From DASYQD01 sp963837455 (lineage in GTDB: Bacteria; Acidobacteriota; Thermoanaerobaculia; Multivoradales; JAIOJS01): 64,000 nt of DNA. The stretch covers positions 248,001 to 312,000 of the forward strand of contig CAWINM010000010.1 in NCBI GenBank assembly GCA_963837455.1, in the 5' to 3' direction. The notes below the pieces were generated by a model. That model was not told the origin of the DNA, ran no database searches, and saw nothing but the letters and a program-made list of their open reading frames with translations. Positions 43,767 to 52,250 of the stretch are shown one piece after another. Each line of letters starts with the position of its first letter. Position 1 is the stretch's first letter. A program made the translations under genes and the position numbers.

Positions 43767-45669
43767 TCAGCCGTCGAAGTCGAGATTCTCGGTGATGCGG
43801 GTGCCGTCGCTGTCGAACGCCTCGAGGTAGCGGGCGATGCGCCGGCGGGCGACCGCGAGGTCCGCGTTGTCGAGGCTGAGGTTGAGCAGGTCGATGTACC
43901 AGGGAGGCTTGACGGCGCTCCCGACGTAGGTGGCGACGATCTCGCGGGCGATCGGCAGCGTCGTGGCCTTGGAGTCGTCGTGGACGTCGCGGTTGCCGGC
44001 GCGGAGGAGCTTGTCGTACTCCTCGGCGAGGAGCCGCGCGAACAGCTCGGGAGTGAAGGTGTCACCCACCTGCGCGCCGGTCGCGGGGTCCGCCGCGGTG
44101 AGCGTGCGCCCCTTGTGCAGCCACTCCCAGAGGATGCTCAGACGGATCTCGCCGGTGGCCATGTCCTCCATCAGGTAGAGGACGTCGTCGTCGCCGAAGA
44201 AGTCGGCCGGCTTCAAGGCGCCGCGGCCTGGAAGCCGCGCCCGAAGGCGTTGCCGTACTGCAGCGCCACGCGAGAGCAGGTCGCGGGCGCCGCGCACCGT
44301 GCGCGGCGCCGGCTCGAGCAGGGCCAGGCCGAGGGCATCGGCAGCGGAATAGGTGAGGCGCGGGAAGCGTGCGGCCGAGCTGGTTGTCCTCCCCGACCTC
44401 CTCCCACACCGGCCGCACGATGTGCACCATCTTCCAGTGTGCCACCCACTTGCCGCTCGCCCCCGCCTGCTGCTCGCGCTCGCCGCCCGCCTTCGCCCGC
44501 TCCATCCCCGCCGCCACACCCGCCGCGGAGCCGACCGGGATGTTGGGCTCCATCCCCCCCTGCCACAGCGCGCAGCGGCCGTCGCGATCGGGGGTGTTCA
44601 CCGCCCGCCGCACGCGGTCCTCGTAGTTGCGCATGTAGCCGTAGGTCATGGTGATGGCGTCGATGTTGGGGTTGACGAAGCCGGCGTCCCAGGCCAGGGC
44701 GTCGGCGACGCTGTTGATGTAGTCCCAGCGCCCGGTGTTGAAGCCCACGAAGTGGCGGCCGAGGGCGGCGCGGATCTCCATGAGCTGGAAGGCGGCCTCG
44801 ATCTGCTCGACCAGCACGTAGACCTTGATCGTCCCCAGCGTCAGCCCGAGGTGGGCCTCGAGCGCCGCGAGCAGGTCGTTCCACAGCGCCGCCTCGGCGG
44901 CGGTCTGGATCTTCGGCAGGTAGAGCACGATCGAGGAGCCGGCGGCGTGCAGCCGCTGGTGGTTGTTGACCACGTAGAGCACGAGGTCGACGATCGAGGC
45001 GGAGAAGCCGTGGCCGCCACCGCGGCCCTCCTCGGCGAGCCGCACGTGGCGGTCGTCGAGGTGCAGCCCGCGGGCGCGGAAGAGCTTGGTGGTGAAGTCG
45101 AGCTGCCGCCACCAGTCCTCGATGATGCGGTGGCCGAAGAAGCCCTCGGCCCAGCGGTTCATCTCGAACGCCACCTCCTCGGCGACGCGCAGGAAGAGGG
45201 GGTCCTTGGCGATGGCCAGCACGAGGTTGCGCTGGTTGTCGAGCGACATGGCGGTGACCTGCCCGAGGGCGTCCTCGCCGTCGAACATCCAGCCGTCGGC
45301 GCCCGAGAGCAGAGCGTAGGCGACGTTGCGCAGGCCGGCGGCGGTGGAGGAGCGCGGCTTGGTGGCGGGGCCGGTCCCCTGGATCCACTGCCGCTCGAGG
45401 TCGGGCGGGATGTCGCTGCCCTCGAAGTTGCCGTCGCGGGCGTCCTGGACGCGGATGCTGGTGCCGGGGATCAGCGCCTCGGCATCGAGGAAGGCGATGC
45501 GCTGGCGGTCGCGGGAGCGCGCCAGCCGGCGCGCGGTGCGCTCCGCCATCAGCTCCCGGCGCTCGACGTCGAGCGGCGCCAGCGCCGCCAGCGCGGCGCG
45601 CGCCTCGCCAGTGAAGACGTCCGGGTACGCCTCGAGCACGCCCGATCGGAACACCAGCCGCTCTGCCAT
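43767..45669 (-). pseudogene. aceB: Malate synthase, interrupted by frameshifts
   Basis: Malate synthase condenses glyoxylate and acetyl-CoA to malate in the glyoxylate cycle. The 5' part (from ATG 45669, GAGGAGGGG ribosome-binding site) encodes the barrel with RARGLHL, YVLVEQIEAAF and GFNTGRWDYI, in line with class A enzymes. Near 44366-44374 the homologous reading continues in a second frame (FPRLTYSAADALG). It then passes into a third frame for about 18 codons (VALQYGNAFGRGFQ) near 44270, and returns to the second frame near 44217, ending with the catalytic Asp region YLMEDMATGEIRLSI and the C-terminal domain. Three frame changes within 160 bp break the gene. Conserved protein sequence on all sides suggests either very recent decay or base-calling/assembly error. 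Confidence 0.8.
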
Positions 45670-45732
45670 GGGCCCCTCCTCGCGTCGCGAGTCTATGCCG
45701 CGAAGCGGCAAGGGCGGCAACGAAGGGTGGAT

Positions 45733-46329
45733 CTAGGTCCGGTGCGGTGCCGGCGGCTCGCCCGGCAGCGGCTCCAGCGCCTCGTGCAGGGCGGCCTCGC
45801 TGAGGGCCCGCTGGCGGCTGGCCTGGAACATGGCGGCCTCGCGCAGCAGCCGGTTGAGCAGCCGCGCGTGCTGGCGATCGCAGCCGAGCCGGCGCAGCTC
45901 GGGGTAGAGGAAGCCGGCGAGGGCGAGGAGGAAGGCGAAGGCCTCCTCGAAGATGGGGATGAAGGGGACGGCGATGATGATGCCGCCGATGGTCAGCCCG
46001 GCGAGCGCGAAGACGGCCCGCGCCAGCAGGTCCCCTTGACGCCAGACGCCGTAGCCGCTGCGCTCGAGCTCGTTCTGGCGCAGTGCCGCCGGCAGGTACT
46101 GGGGCAGCGCCGTCCCCAGGACCTCGTCGCGCAGCGCCTGCCAGTAGCTCGGCGAGGCGCCGGCGCCGCGCTCGCTGCGCTCGATGCTGTCGAGCTCGTT
46201 CTCTGCCGCCTCGCGGAGCCGCGCCTCGGCGTCGTCGCCGGCGAGCGCCCGGCGCCGGTGCTCGCAGGACCGCAGCACCTGGTAGAGGCCCGCCGCGAAG
46301 CTGGAACGCGAGTCTCCCGCCCAGGCCAT
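45733..46329 (-). CDS. Small membrane protein of unknown function
   Basis: This 198-aa protein has an Arg/Glu-rich helical N-terminus (about 1-98). Two transmembrane helices lie near residues 102-125 and 128-146, separated by a short turn (PFIPIFEE). The C-terminus is a basic helical tail rich in Ala and Leu. Family not recognised. It lies 8 nt after the SPFH lipoprotein gene and is probably the last gene of that operon. A partner role for the SPFH complex is inference from position. Confidence 0.65.
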   Translation of the reverse strand: MAWAGDSRSSFAAGLYQVLRSCEHRRRALAGDDAEARLREAAENELDSIERSERGAGASPSYWQALRDEVLGTALPQYLPAALRQNELERSGYGVWRQGDLLARAVFALAGLTIGGIIIAVPFIPIFEEAFAFLLALAGFLYPELRRLGCDRQHARLLNRLLREAAMFQASRQRALSEAALHEALEPLPGEPPAPHRT

Positions 46330-46337
46330 GGCGCCCC

Positions 46338-47363
46338 TCAGTGCCCGTCCTCCGCGGCGGCGTGGCGCTCCTCGTAGCCCACGACGCCGAGCTGCTCGAG
46401 CAACTTGTTGCCGTCGATGATGACGTTGCCGCCGGGCAGGCGCGGGATCTGGCGGAGCTCCTTCTTCTGCAGGGCGTCGATCAGCTGCAGGGTGACGTAG
46501 GCGTCGCCGGCGCTGCCGTTGAGCGCCGCCCGCTCCCGCCGGATCCCCTCGGCGAGCGCCGACTTCTCGGCGAGGGTGGCCTGCGCCTCCTGCTGCCGGC
46601 GCACCACGTAGGCATCGGCGGCGCGCTTGGCCTGCTCGAAGGTGCCGTGGGCGATGGTGAGCTTCTCGGTCAGCTCGGCGATCTCTTGCTGGAGCCTCGC
46701 CTTGTTCGATTCCTGGGTGGCGAGGATCTCCGCCTCCAGCTTCTCGGCCTTCTTCTCCGCCTCCTTGCGCTGGTTGATCAGCCGCTGGTAGTCCGCCTTG
46801 AAGGAGAAGTTGCCGAGCAGCACCTGCTCGACGATGACGCCGTAGGGGCGCAGGCGCGCGGCGAGGAGGGTCGTGGCGTCGTTGGCGGCGCGGAAGCGCA
46901 GGTCAGGGTTGTAGAACTCCTCGGAGTCGAGCCGGTTGAGGACGTCGCGCACGTAGGCCCGGGCCAGCGGTCGCACCAGCCGCTCCTTGACGCTGTCGGT
47001 GTTGGTGGCGACGTGGCTCCACAGCAGCGCCACCTTGGCGGGATCGATACGCCAGCGGATGGTGATGTCGGTCTCGATGTCGTTGCCGTCGCGGGTCTTG
47101 AAGCGCAGGTCGTCCTTGCGAACGCGGTCGCCGGCACGGGTGTCGGCGATCATCTGCAGGCTCTGGGTGGAGACGTCGTAGGTCTTCCAGTCGTTGACCA
47201 CGGGGAGGAAGAAGTAGGTGGCGCCTGCCGGCATCGGCTCGCTGGTGCCGGTGAGCTTGTTGAAGCGCACGCCGACCTCGGTGGCGCCGGTGTGATGGGG
47301 AGTGCACCCGGCGAGCCCGAGCGAGGCGGCCGTCAGCGTGGCGAGCAGGGTGGTGCGGCGCAT
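46338..47363 (-). CDS. SPFH/Band 7-domain lipoprotein
   Basis: This 341-aa protein starts with a lipoprotein signal peptide; the LAGC lipobox puts the lipidated Cys near residue 20. The SPFH domain follows (about 30-200; GVRFNKLTGTSEPMPAG, FKTRDGNDIETDITIRWRI, ERLVRPLARAYVRDVL). A charged coiled coil then runs from about 205 to 290 (RKEAEKKAEKLEAEI and similar). ATG 47363 has a GAGG site at about 8 nt; GTG 47372 is an alternative. It probably assembles with the adjacent SPFH protein, as HflK and HflC do. Lipid anchoring instead of a transmembrane helix is unusual for the family and places it outside the inner membrane if exported. Confidence 0.85.
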   Translation of the reverse strand: MRRTTLLATLTAASLGLAGCTPHHTGATEVGVRFNKLTGTSEPMPAGATYFFLPVVNDWKTYDVSTQSLQMIADTRAGDRVRKDDLRFKTRDGNDIETDITIRWRIDPAKVALLWSHVATNTDSVKERLVRPLARAYVRDVLNRLDSEEFYNPDLRFRAANDATTLLAARLRPYGVIVEQVLLGNFSFKADYQRLINQRKEAEKKAEKLEAEILATQESNKARLQQEIAELTEKLTIAHGTFEQAKRAADAYVVRRQQEAQATLAEKSALAEGIRRERAALNGSAGDAYVTLQLIDALQKKELRQIPRLPGGNVIIDGNKLLEQLGVVGYEERHAAAEDGH

Positions 47364-47373
47364 GGCATGCACC

Positions 47374-48435
47374 TCAGTGGCTCCCCGACACGGCGCCGAG
47401 GTCGGTAGGGTCGCTGGAGATGTAGATCGGTCCCTGGATGGCGTTGAGCACCGCCAGCCCCTTGCGCAGCCGCAGCAGCTTGTCCGAGCCGGCGCCCTCC
47501 ATCGCCCGGTTCACGAGCTCGGTGCCGCTCGCCTCCGCGCTCTTCACCAGCAGGTCGGCCTCGGCCTGCTTCTGGCGCTGGTAGAAGTCGCGCTGGGCGT
47601 CGATGGCGGTGATCTCGGCCTGGAACTCGGCGCTCTTGACGTTGATCAGGTTCTGCCCCTCGGCGCGCACCTGGTTGAGGCGGGTCTGCACCTCCGCCTG
47701 CTTGGCGAGGGCGATGTTGGTGAGCACTGACTGGTCCTGGATCTTCTTCTGCTCGGTGAGCTGCTGGAAGGTGGGGGGGTAGTCGTACTGGCGGACCAGC
47801 ACGTCCTCGAGGGCGAGGCCGTTCTCGGCGAAGCGCTGCGCCAGCTCGCGCTTGAGGTCCTGCGCCTTCTGCAGCCGGCGCGCGAGGTAGAACTCCTCGG
47901 CCCGCAGCTCACCGAGGTGATGCTTGACCAGCGGGTCGGTGTAGCGGATGACGACACCGTCCTCGTAAGCCTGCCCGAAGCCGAAGCGCGAGACCACCTT
48001 CCAGGGGTCGGCGATGCGGTAGAGCACGGTGACGTCGATGTTGACCGGGTAGCCGTCGACGGTGGGGCAGTTGATGGCCGCCAGCTGGTGGTGGCTCGCC
48101 CCTGCCTCGGCGGGGTTGTTGGTGAACTCCACCACCTGGACGTTGCGCGGCAGGGTGTGCACCGTCTCGAAGCCGAAGAGCTGGCGCCGGTAGCCGCTGC
48201 CGACGAGCCCCTTGCGCAGCCCCTTGTGCGAGCCGAAGGAGACCTGCCGGATGCCGATCTCGTCGGGCCTGACGTAGGTCAGGGTGCAGGCCCGCACCAG
48301 CACCAGGGGCACGATCACCAGGGCCGAGAGGCAGCCTGCGCGCCCGATGGCGGTGAGCAGGCTCGTCCGCCGCAGGCGCGCCACCCAGGGCGCGAGGACG
48401 CGGAAGCGCGGTGGGTCGAGATCCTTGTCGTCCAT
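47374..48435 (-). CDS. SPFH/Band 7-domain membrane protein
   Basis: This 353-aa protein has one transmembrane helix near residues 33-52 (LSALVIVPLVLVRACTLTYV). An SPFH domain follows (about 55-215; VRPDEIGIRQVSFG, GYPVNIDVTVLYRIADP, VIRYTDPLVKHHL), then a coiled coil (about 180-310). The layout resembles HflK/HflC and prohibitin, which form membrane rings controlling proteases or lipid domains. It is directly upstream (10 nt) of the SPFH lipoprotein gene, so the two probably form a hetero-oligomer. Confidence 0.88.
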   Translation of the reverse strand: MDDKDLDPPRFRVLAPWVARLRRTSLLTAIGRAGCLSALVIVPLVLVRACTLTYVRPDEIGIRQVSFGSHKGLRKGLVGSGYRRQLFGFETVHTLPRNVQVVEFTNNPAEAGASHHQLAAINCPTVDGYPVNIDVTVLYRIADPWKVVSRFGFGQAYEDGVVIRYTDPLVKHHLGELRAEEFYLARRLQKAQDLKRELAQRFAENGLALEDVLVRQYDYPPTFQQLTEQKKIQDQSVLTNIALAKQAEVQTRLNQVRAEGQNLINVKSAEFQAEITAIDAQRDFYQRQKQAEADLLVKSAEASGTELVNRAMEGAGSDKLLRLRKGLAVLNAIQGPIYISSDPTDLGAVSGSH

Positions 48436-48587
48436 GTGTGGGCCTCGGGCAAAGGTGATGAGGGGGTTCCCTCGTCAATGGTACGGCTGGCTCGGGGCGT
48501 CGATTCCGGGTCGCGGTGCGCGCCGCCGTGGCCCGGCGGTGGTGCGATCGGGCGACGGACCTTCTGTGCCCGCGCGCGCGAGGCGCG

Positions 48588-49733
48588 TCACGTCGCGTCG
48601 CGGTCGCGGAAGGCCTCCTTGTAGATGTCGATCACCGACTTCACCAGCGAGAACACCAGCGGACCGATCACCAGTCCGATGAAGCCGAAGGCCTGCAGGC
48701 CGCCGAGGACGGAGAACAGCAGCGGGATGGCAGGCAGCTCGGCACGTCCCCGCATCACCCACGGGCGCACCACGTTGTCGATGGTGGAGACCACCAGCAC
48801 GCCCCAGAGGGCGAGGAAGATGGCCCACCCCCAGCCCTGGTGGCCCGACCATGCCTCGATGCCGAGGTAGATCGTCGCCGGCACCCACACCACCGCCGCG
48901 CCGACCATCGGCAGTAGCGAGAGGACGGCTGCGAGCGAGCCCCACAGCAGCGACCCCGGGACGCCAGCGATGAGCAGCCCCACCGCGGTGGCGACGCCCT
49001 GGGCGAACGAGGTGATCACCTGGCCGCGGAAGGTGGCGTCGATCACCGCTGCCAGCCGGCTGGCCAGCTCGCGATCGTAGCGGCGGGGCAACGGCGAGAG
49101 AATGACGAGCTCGCGTAGCAGCGAGGGTCCCTCGACGTAGAAGTAGTACGCGGAGAGTACGACGAGGAAGAAGCTCACCACCATGCCGGCGAGGCCGCCG
49201 ACGAAGGCGGCGCCGTGACGCGCCACCCAGCCCGGTGCCTGCTGCAGCACCGGCAGGACCATGCGTTCGGGGCTGAGCACCGAGGGATCGAAGTTGGGCG
49301 CGTAGCGGGTGAGGAAGGCGAGCCGCGAGGGGAGGTCGAACGACGCCAGCGTTGCCTGCACGTCGGCGGTCTGCAGCCGGGTGATGAGGGCGTTGGCCTG
49401 GGCGACGAGCAGCAGGGCGAGGATGAGCGCCGGCAGGATGAGCACGAAGGTGACGCCGAGCAGCATCAGCACCGCCGCCAGCCCCGCCCGCCCCCGCAGA
49501 CGTCGCTGCAGGCGCCGGTAGAGCGGATGGGTGAGGATGACCAGGATGGCGCCGAGCAGGATGGGGTCGGCGAACGGGCGCAGCATGAGCACCGCCGCCG
49601 CCAGCACGGCGATCGCCACCAGCGCGAAGGCAACGATGCCGGCGAGGCGCCAGTCGCGTCGCACCGCACCCTCTTCCTGCGGCGGGGCCTGCTCCTCGGG
49701 TTCGCGCGCCATGGTTGCAGCTTGCTGGCGCAT
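48588..49733 (-). CDS. AI-2E family (PerM-like) transporter
   Basis: This 381-aa polytopic membrane protein has about seven to eight helices. After a cytoplasmic N-terminus come two helices (about 33-53 and 60-75), two more near 85-115, a large soluble loop (about 120-165), and the conserved C-terminal block. That block includes FRGQVITSFAQGVATAVGLLI, GVPGSLLWGSLAAVLSLLPMVGA and VVRPWVMRGRAELPAIPLLFSVLGGLQAFG. These are characteristic of the PF01594 family, which includes putative exporters of signalling molecules and Na+/H+ antiporters; the substrate here is unknown. ATG 49733 follows GGGAGG; GTG 49745 is an alternative. Confidence 0.9.
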   Translation of the reverse strand: MRQQAATMAREPEEQAPPQEEGAVRRDWRLAGIVAFALVAIAVLAAAVLMLRPFADPILLGAILVILTHPLYRRLQRRLRGRAGLAAVLMLLGVTFVLILPALILALLLVAQANALITRLQTADVQATLASFDLPSRLAFLTRYAPNFDPSVLSPERMVLPVLQQAPGWVARHGAAFVGGLAGMVVSFFLVVLSAYYFYVEGPSLLRELVILSPLPRRYDRELASRLAAVIDATFRGQVITSFAQGVATAVGLLIAGVPGSLLWGSLAAVLSLLPMVGAAVVWVPATIYLGIEAWSGHQGWGWAIFLALWGVLVVSTIDNVVRPWVMRGRAELPAIPLLFSVLGGLQAFGFIGLVIGPLVFSLVKSVIDIYKEAFRDRDAT

Positions 49734-49745
49734 GGATCCTCCCAC

Positions 49746-49779
49746 AAAAAGCCGGCAGCGCGCGCCCGCGCTGCCGGCT
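49746..49779 (-). terminator. Rho-independent terminator after the FESG secreted-protein gene
   Basis: A 13-bp perfect stem (49750-49762 with 49767-49779) and a 4-nt loop are followed on the minus strand by TTTT. It lies 41 nt after the stop of the gene at 49821-50729 and just before the AI-2E gene start, so it separates the two transcripts. Confidence 0.9.
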
Positions 49780-49820
49780 CGCGGGAGCCAACCGGGAGAC
49801 GGCTCGACGGCAGTGGTGGA

Positions 49821-50729
49821 TCAGGGCGCGATGGCCGACCAGTCGCTGGCGGTTCCCGACTCGAAGCCGTCGGAAAGCAGCGGCGCCAGGCCGTCGGGGG
49901 ATCCCGCCAGCGACACCTCGATGGTGGCCGAGGTGGCCCCGGGATCGAGATCGAAGGCGAAGGCCTGGGTGATGTCGCGGGGGCCGTAGGCGGGGCTGCC
50001 GGGGTAGCGAGGCTCGACGTAGGGCGGCAGGTTGACGGTGTTGATGGTGCCGGGGATCGAGTAGGTCGCCCCGGCGCCGCCGATCGCCAGCTGCAGGTTG
50101 GGCCAGCTGTCGGCGGCCCACCCGACGTAGGTGGCGTTGAGGCTGCTGAGGAACCCGGCTGCGTGCCCCACCCCGACGTCGTCGACCTGGTCGAGGGTGA
50201 GCAGGAAGAAGTTCGCATGGCCGGGAGTGCCGAGGACGACCAGCACGTCGTCACTCTGGTCACCGGCGACGACGTCCTCGTCGAAGTAGCTGATCAGGCG
50301 GACGGTGCCGAACGGCGATGCGCTGGTGAAGTGGAGCGTCACCCCGTACCGGGTCTGGCCTGCCGGGACGGTTGCCACGGCGGTCCAGTCGATGCTGCCG
50401 TTGGGCCCCGCGAACGAGCCCGACGAGGTGACCTGGTTGGGGCCGGTCAGGGTCGCGGGTGAGGTGGTGGAGTCGGCGAGGCGCCCGGCGGCGCCGTCGG
50501 CCTCGGTATCGACGTAGGTGTAGAGCTCGTAGATCACGTCGCCCAGCGGCGCCGGACCCACCGGGTCGAGGCTGCCGCTCGTCGAGTCTCCGGCGCTCGC
50601 CGAGACCACCTCCCAGCGGCCGTCTCCGGCGATGCCATTGTCGATGGTGACCTGGGCCGCCACCGGGGTGGCGATCGCGGGCACCGAAGCGATCGCGAGC
50701 GCGATTCCGAGCCGCTGCAACGTTCCCAT
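49821..50729 (-). CDS. Secreted beta-rich protein with C-terminal FESG motif
   Basis: This 302-aa exported protein has a signal peptide (about 1-25, IALAIASVPAIATPVAAQ). The mature part is beta-rich, Asp/Gly/Ser-rich and without catalytic motifs. The C-terminus is LLSDGFESGTASDWSAIAP, nearly the same as the end of the SBBP/Calx-beta protein at 24825-28343, and may be a sorting or anchoring signal. AGGAGGGG ribosome-binding site, ATG at 50729. Ends in a strong terminator. Function unknown. Confidence 0.78.
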   Translation of the reverse strand: MGTLQRLGIALAIASVPAIATPVAAQVTIDNGIAGDGRWEVVSASAGDSTSGSLDPVGPAPLGDVIYELYTYVDTEADGAAGRLADSTTSPATLTGPNQVTSSGSFAGPNGSIDWTAVATVPAGQTRYGVTLHFTSASPFGTVRLISYFDEDVVAGDQSDDVLVVLGTPGHANFFLLTLDQVDDVGVGHAAGFLSSLNATYVGWAADSWPNLQLAIGGAGATYSIPGTINTVNLPPYVEPRYPGSPAYGPRDITQAFAFDLDPGATSATIEVSLAGSPDGLAPLLSDGFESGTASDWSAIAP

Positions 50730-51266
50730 CGTGGTTCCCCTCCTGGAAAATGACGGGCGGCCTGCTCGGCCGGGGGTCGATCACCCTCCCGACACGGCCC
50801 GTTCCGGTCGGGCGCGCCGCCCCTCCTCCCGCGCTTGCAGGGACGGACGCCAGCGCGGATTTCCCGCTCGCGCCGCGCGACACGACGGCGTTGGCAATCG
50901 CCGTCTCCGGTGGCCTCCCTGGCCGCGCTCGCCGTGCACCCTCCGGCGCTCGGGCGCGTATTGACGGGCAACCAGACAGGCGCCGGTTCCTGCTGCGGGC
51001 GACGCGCCAGGGGGCTCGGCGGCGCAACCAACGATGGTTCGGACGGGGATCGTCGGACCTCGCCGGATCGACATCCCGTCCGACGCCTCCGACCCCGGCG
51101 GGCCACCCTACGAGCTCAAGGACAACCCCCGGGACGACATCGTCGCCTTCATCGGCCGGCAATAGGGGTTCTGGCAGGCGGCGCGCGCTGCGGGCTCGCG
51201 CCGCCTCCGGCCGCCCGGTTGCCGCGGTCCTTTACAATCGTGGGGTCACCGGTATCGGACCTGGCC
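50730..51266. other. 537-bp divergent intergenic region
   Basis: The region lies between the secreted-protein gene (minus) and the orphan sigma-like gene (plus). A 43-codon open frame at 51034-51165 (+) ends in ...DDIVAFIGRQ but has no recognisable family or ribosome-binding site, so I do not call it a gene. A TACAAT -10-like box at 51233-51238 may serve the sigma gene; no matching -35 was found. Confidence 0.5.
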
Positions 51267-52121
51267 ATGCCCGCTGAGCCCCACCTCGCCGAGCTACTGC
51301 TCGCCAACCTGCAACTGCTGCGGGAGCTGGTGGAGTTCCTCGGCCGCCGCTACCGCCTCGGCCCCGAGCAGATCGAGGAGCTCGAGTCGTTCGTGCGCCT
51401 GCGGCTGATCGAGAACGACTACGCCGTCCTTCGCCAGTGGCGGCGGCAGAGCGCGCTCCGCACCTACCTGACGGTGGTCGTGAACCGGCTGTTCCGCGAC
51501 TACTGCAACCAGCTGTGGGGGAAGTGGCGCGTCTCGGCGGCAGCACGCCGGCTGGGCCCGCTCGCCAGGGAGATCGAGGAGCTGGTCTACCGCGACGGCC
51601 TCACCTTCGACGAGGCTGCCGAGGCGATCCTCCTCCGCCGCCCCACCTCGCGCGCCGAGCTGTGGGCGCTCTACGAGCGACTCCCACCCCGCCCGGGACG
51701 GCAGCCCGGGCAGCCTCTCGGCGCCGAGCGCTTCCCGCAGCCGGTGCCCATAGCGACCCCCGAGGAGACGGTCCTGCGCAACGCCGAGCAGGCGGCCGTC
51801 ACCCGCGCCGTTGCCGGCAGCCTGCGCCGCCTGCGGGCGCAGGACCGCCTGCTCCTGCGGCTGCGCTTCGGCGAGGGGTTGTCGGTGCCCGAGATCGCCC
51901 GCGGGCTGGCCATCGGCTCGAAGCCGCTCTTCAAGCGTCTCAAGCGGGTCCTGGCACGGATCCGCCGCGACATGCACCTGGCCGGCGTCGAGAGCCACGA
52001 CGTGGCACGGGTGCTCGAGCAGCGGCCCAGCCTCGAGCTCGGCCTGCACGCCGACGAGGGAGATCTCGGCGTCTCGGGCGGCGTCCCTGCGGGGCCGGCA
52101 CTGCGCGAGGACTCGGGCTAG
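51267..52121 (+). CDS. Orphan sigma-70-family-like regulator
   Basis: This 284-aa protein has a sigma region-2-like part (about residues 20-95; FVRLRLIENDYAVLRQWRRQSALRTYLTVVVNRLFRDY). Region 4 lies at about 180-245 (SLRRLRAQDRLLLRLRFGEGLSVPEIARGLAI, SKPLFKRLKRVLARI). An unusual roughly 75-residue linker between them carries YRDGLTFDEAAEAILLRRP. The C-terminal 40 residues are acidic and Gly-rich. It is longer than typical ECF factors and has no kinase or anti-sigma gene beside it. The secreted FESG protein is divergent. DNA-binding role is likely; target genes unknown. Confidence 0.78.
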   Translation: MPAEPHLAELLLANLQLLRELVEFLGRRYRLGPEQIEELESFVRLRLIENDYAVLRQWRRQSALRTYLTVVVNRLFRDYCNQLWGKWRVSAAARRLGPLAREIEELVYRDGLTFDEAAEAILLRRPTSRAELWALYERLPPRPGRQPGQPLGAERFPQPVPIATPEETVLRNAEQAAVTRAVAGSLRRLRAQDRLLLRLRFGEGLSVPEIARGLAIGSKPLFKRLKRVLARIRRDMHLAGVESHDVARVLEQRPSLELGLHADEGDLGVSGGVPAGPALREDSG

Positions 52122-52250
52122 AGATGCGCCGCACGAGCGCGACCCAGCGGGCTCGCGCAGAGCGCTACTAGGGCGCCCAGCGCTGGCTGCACCCGCCATG
52201 GCGGCGGGACGCCCCGTCGTGGCGTGGCCTCGGCGGCCGGCGTCTCGCGG

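Noticed and set aside
51034..51165. 43-codon open frame considered as a small gene
   Set aside because: No ribosome-binding site, no recognisable family, and no conservation can be tested from the sequence alone.
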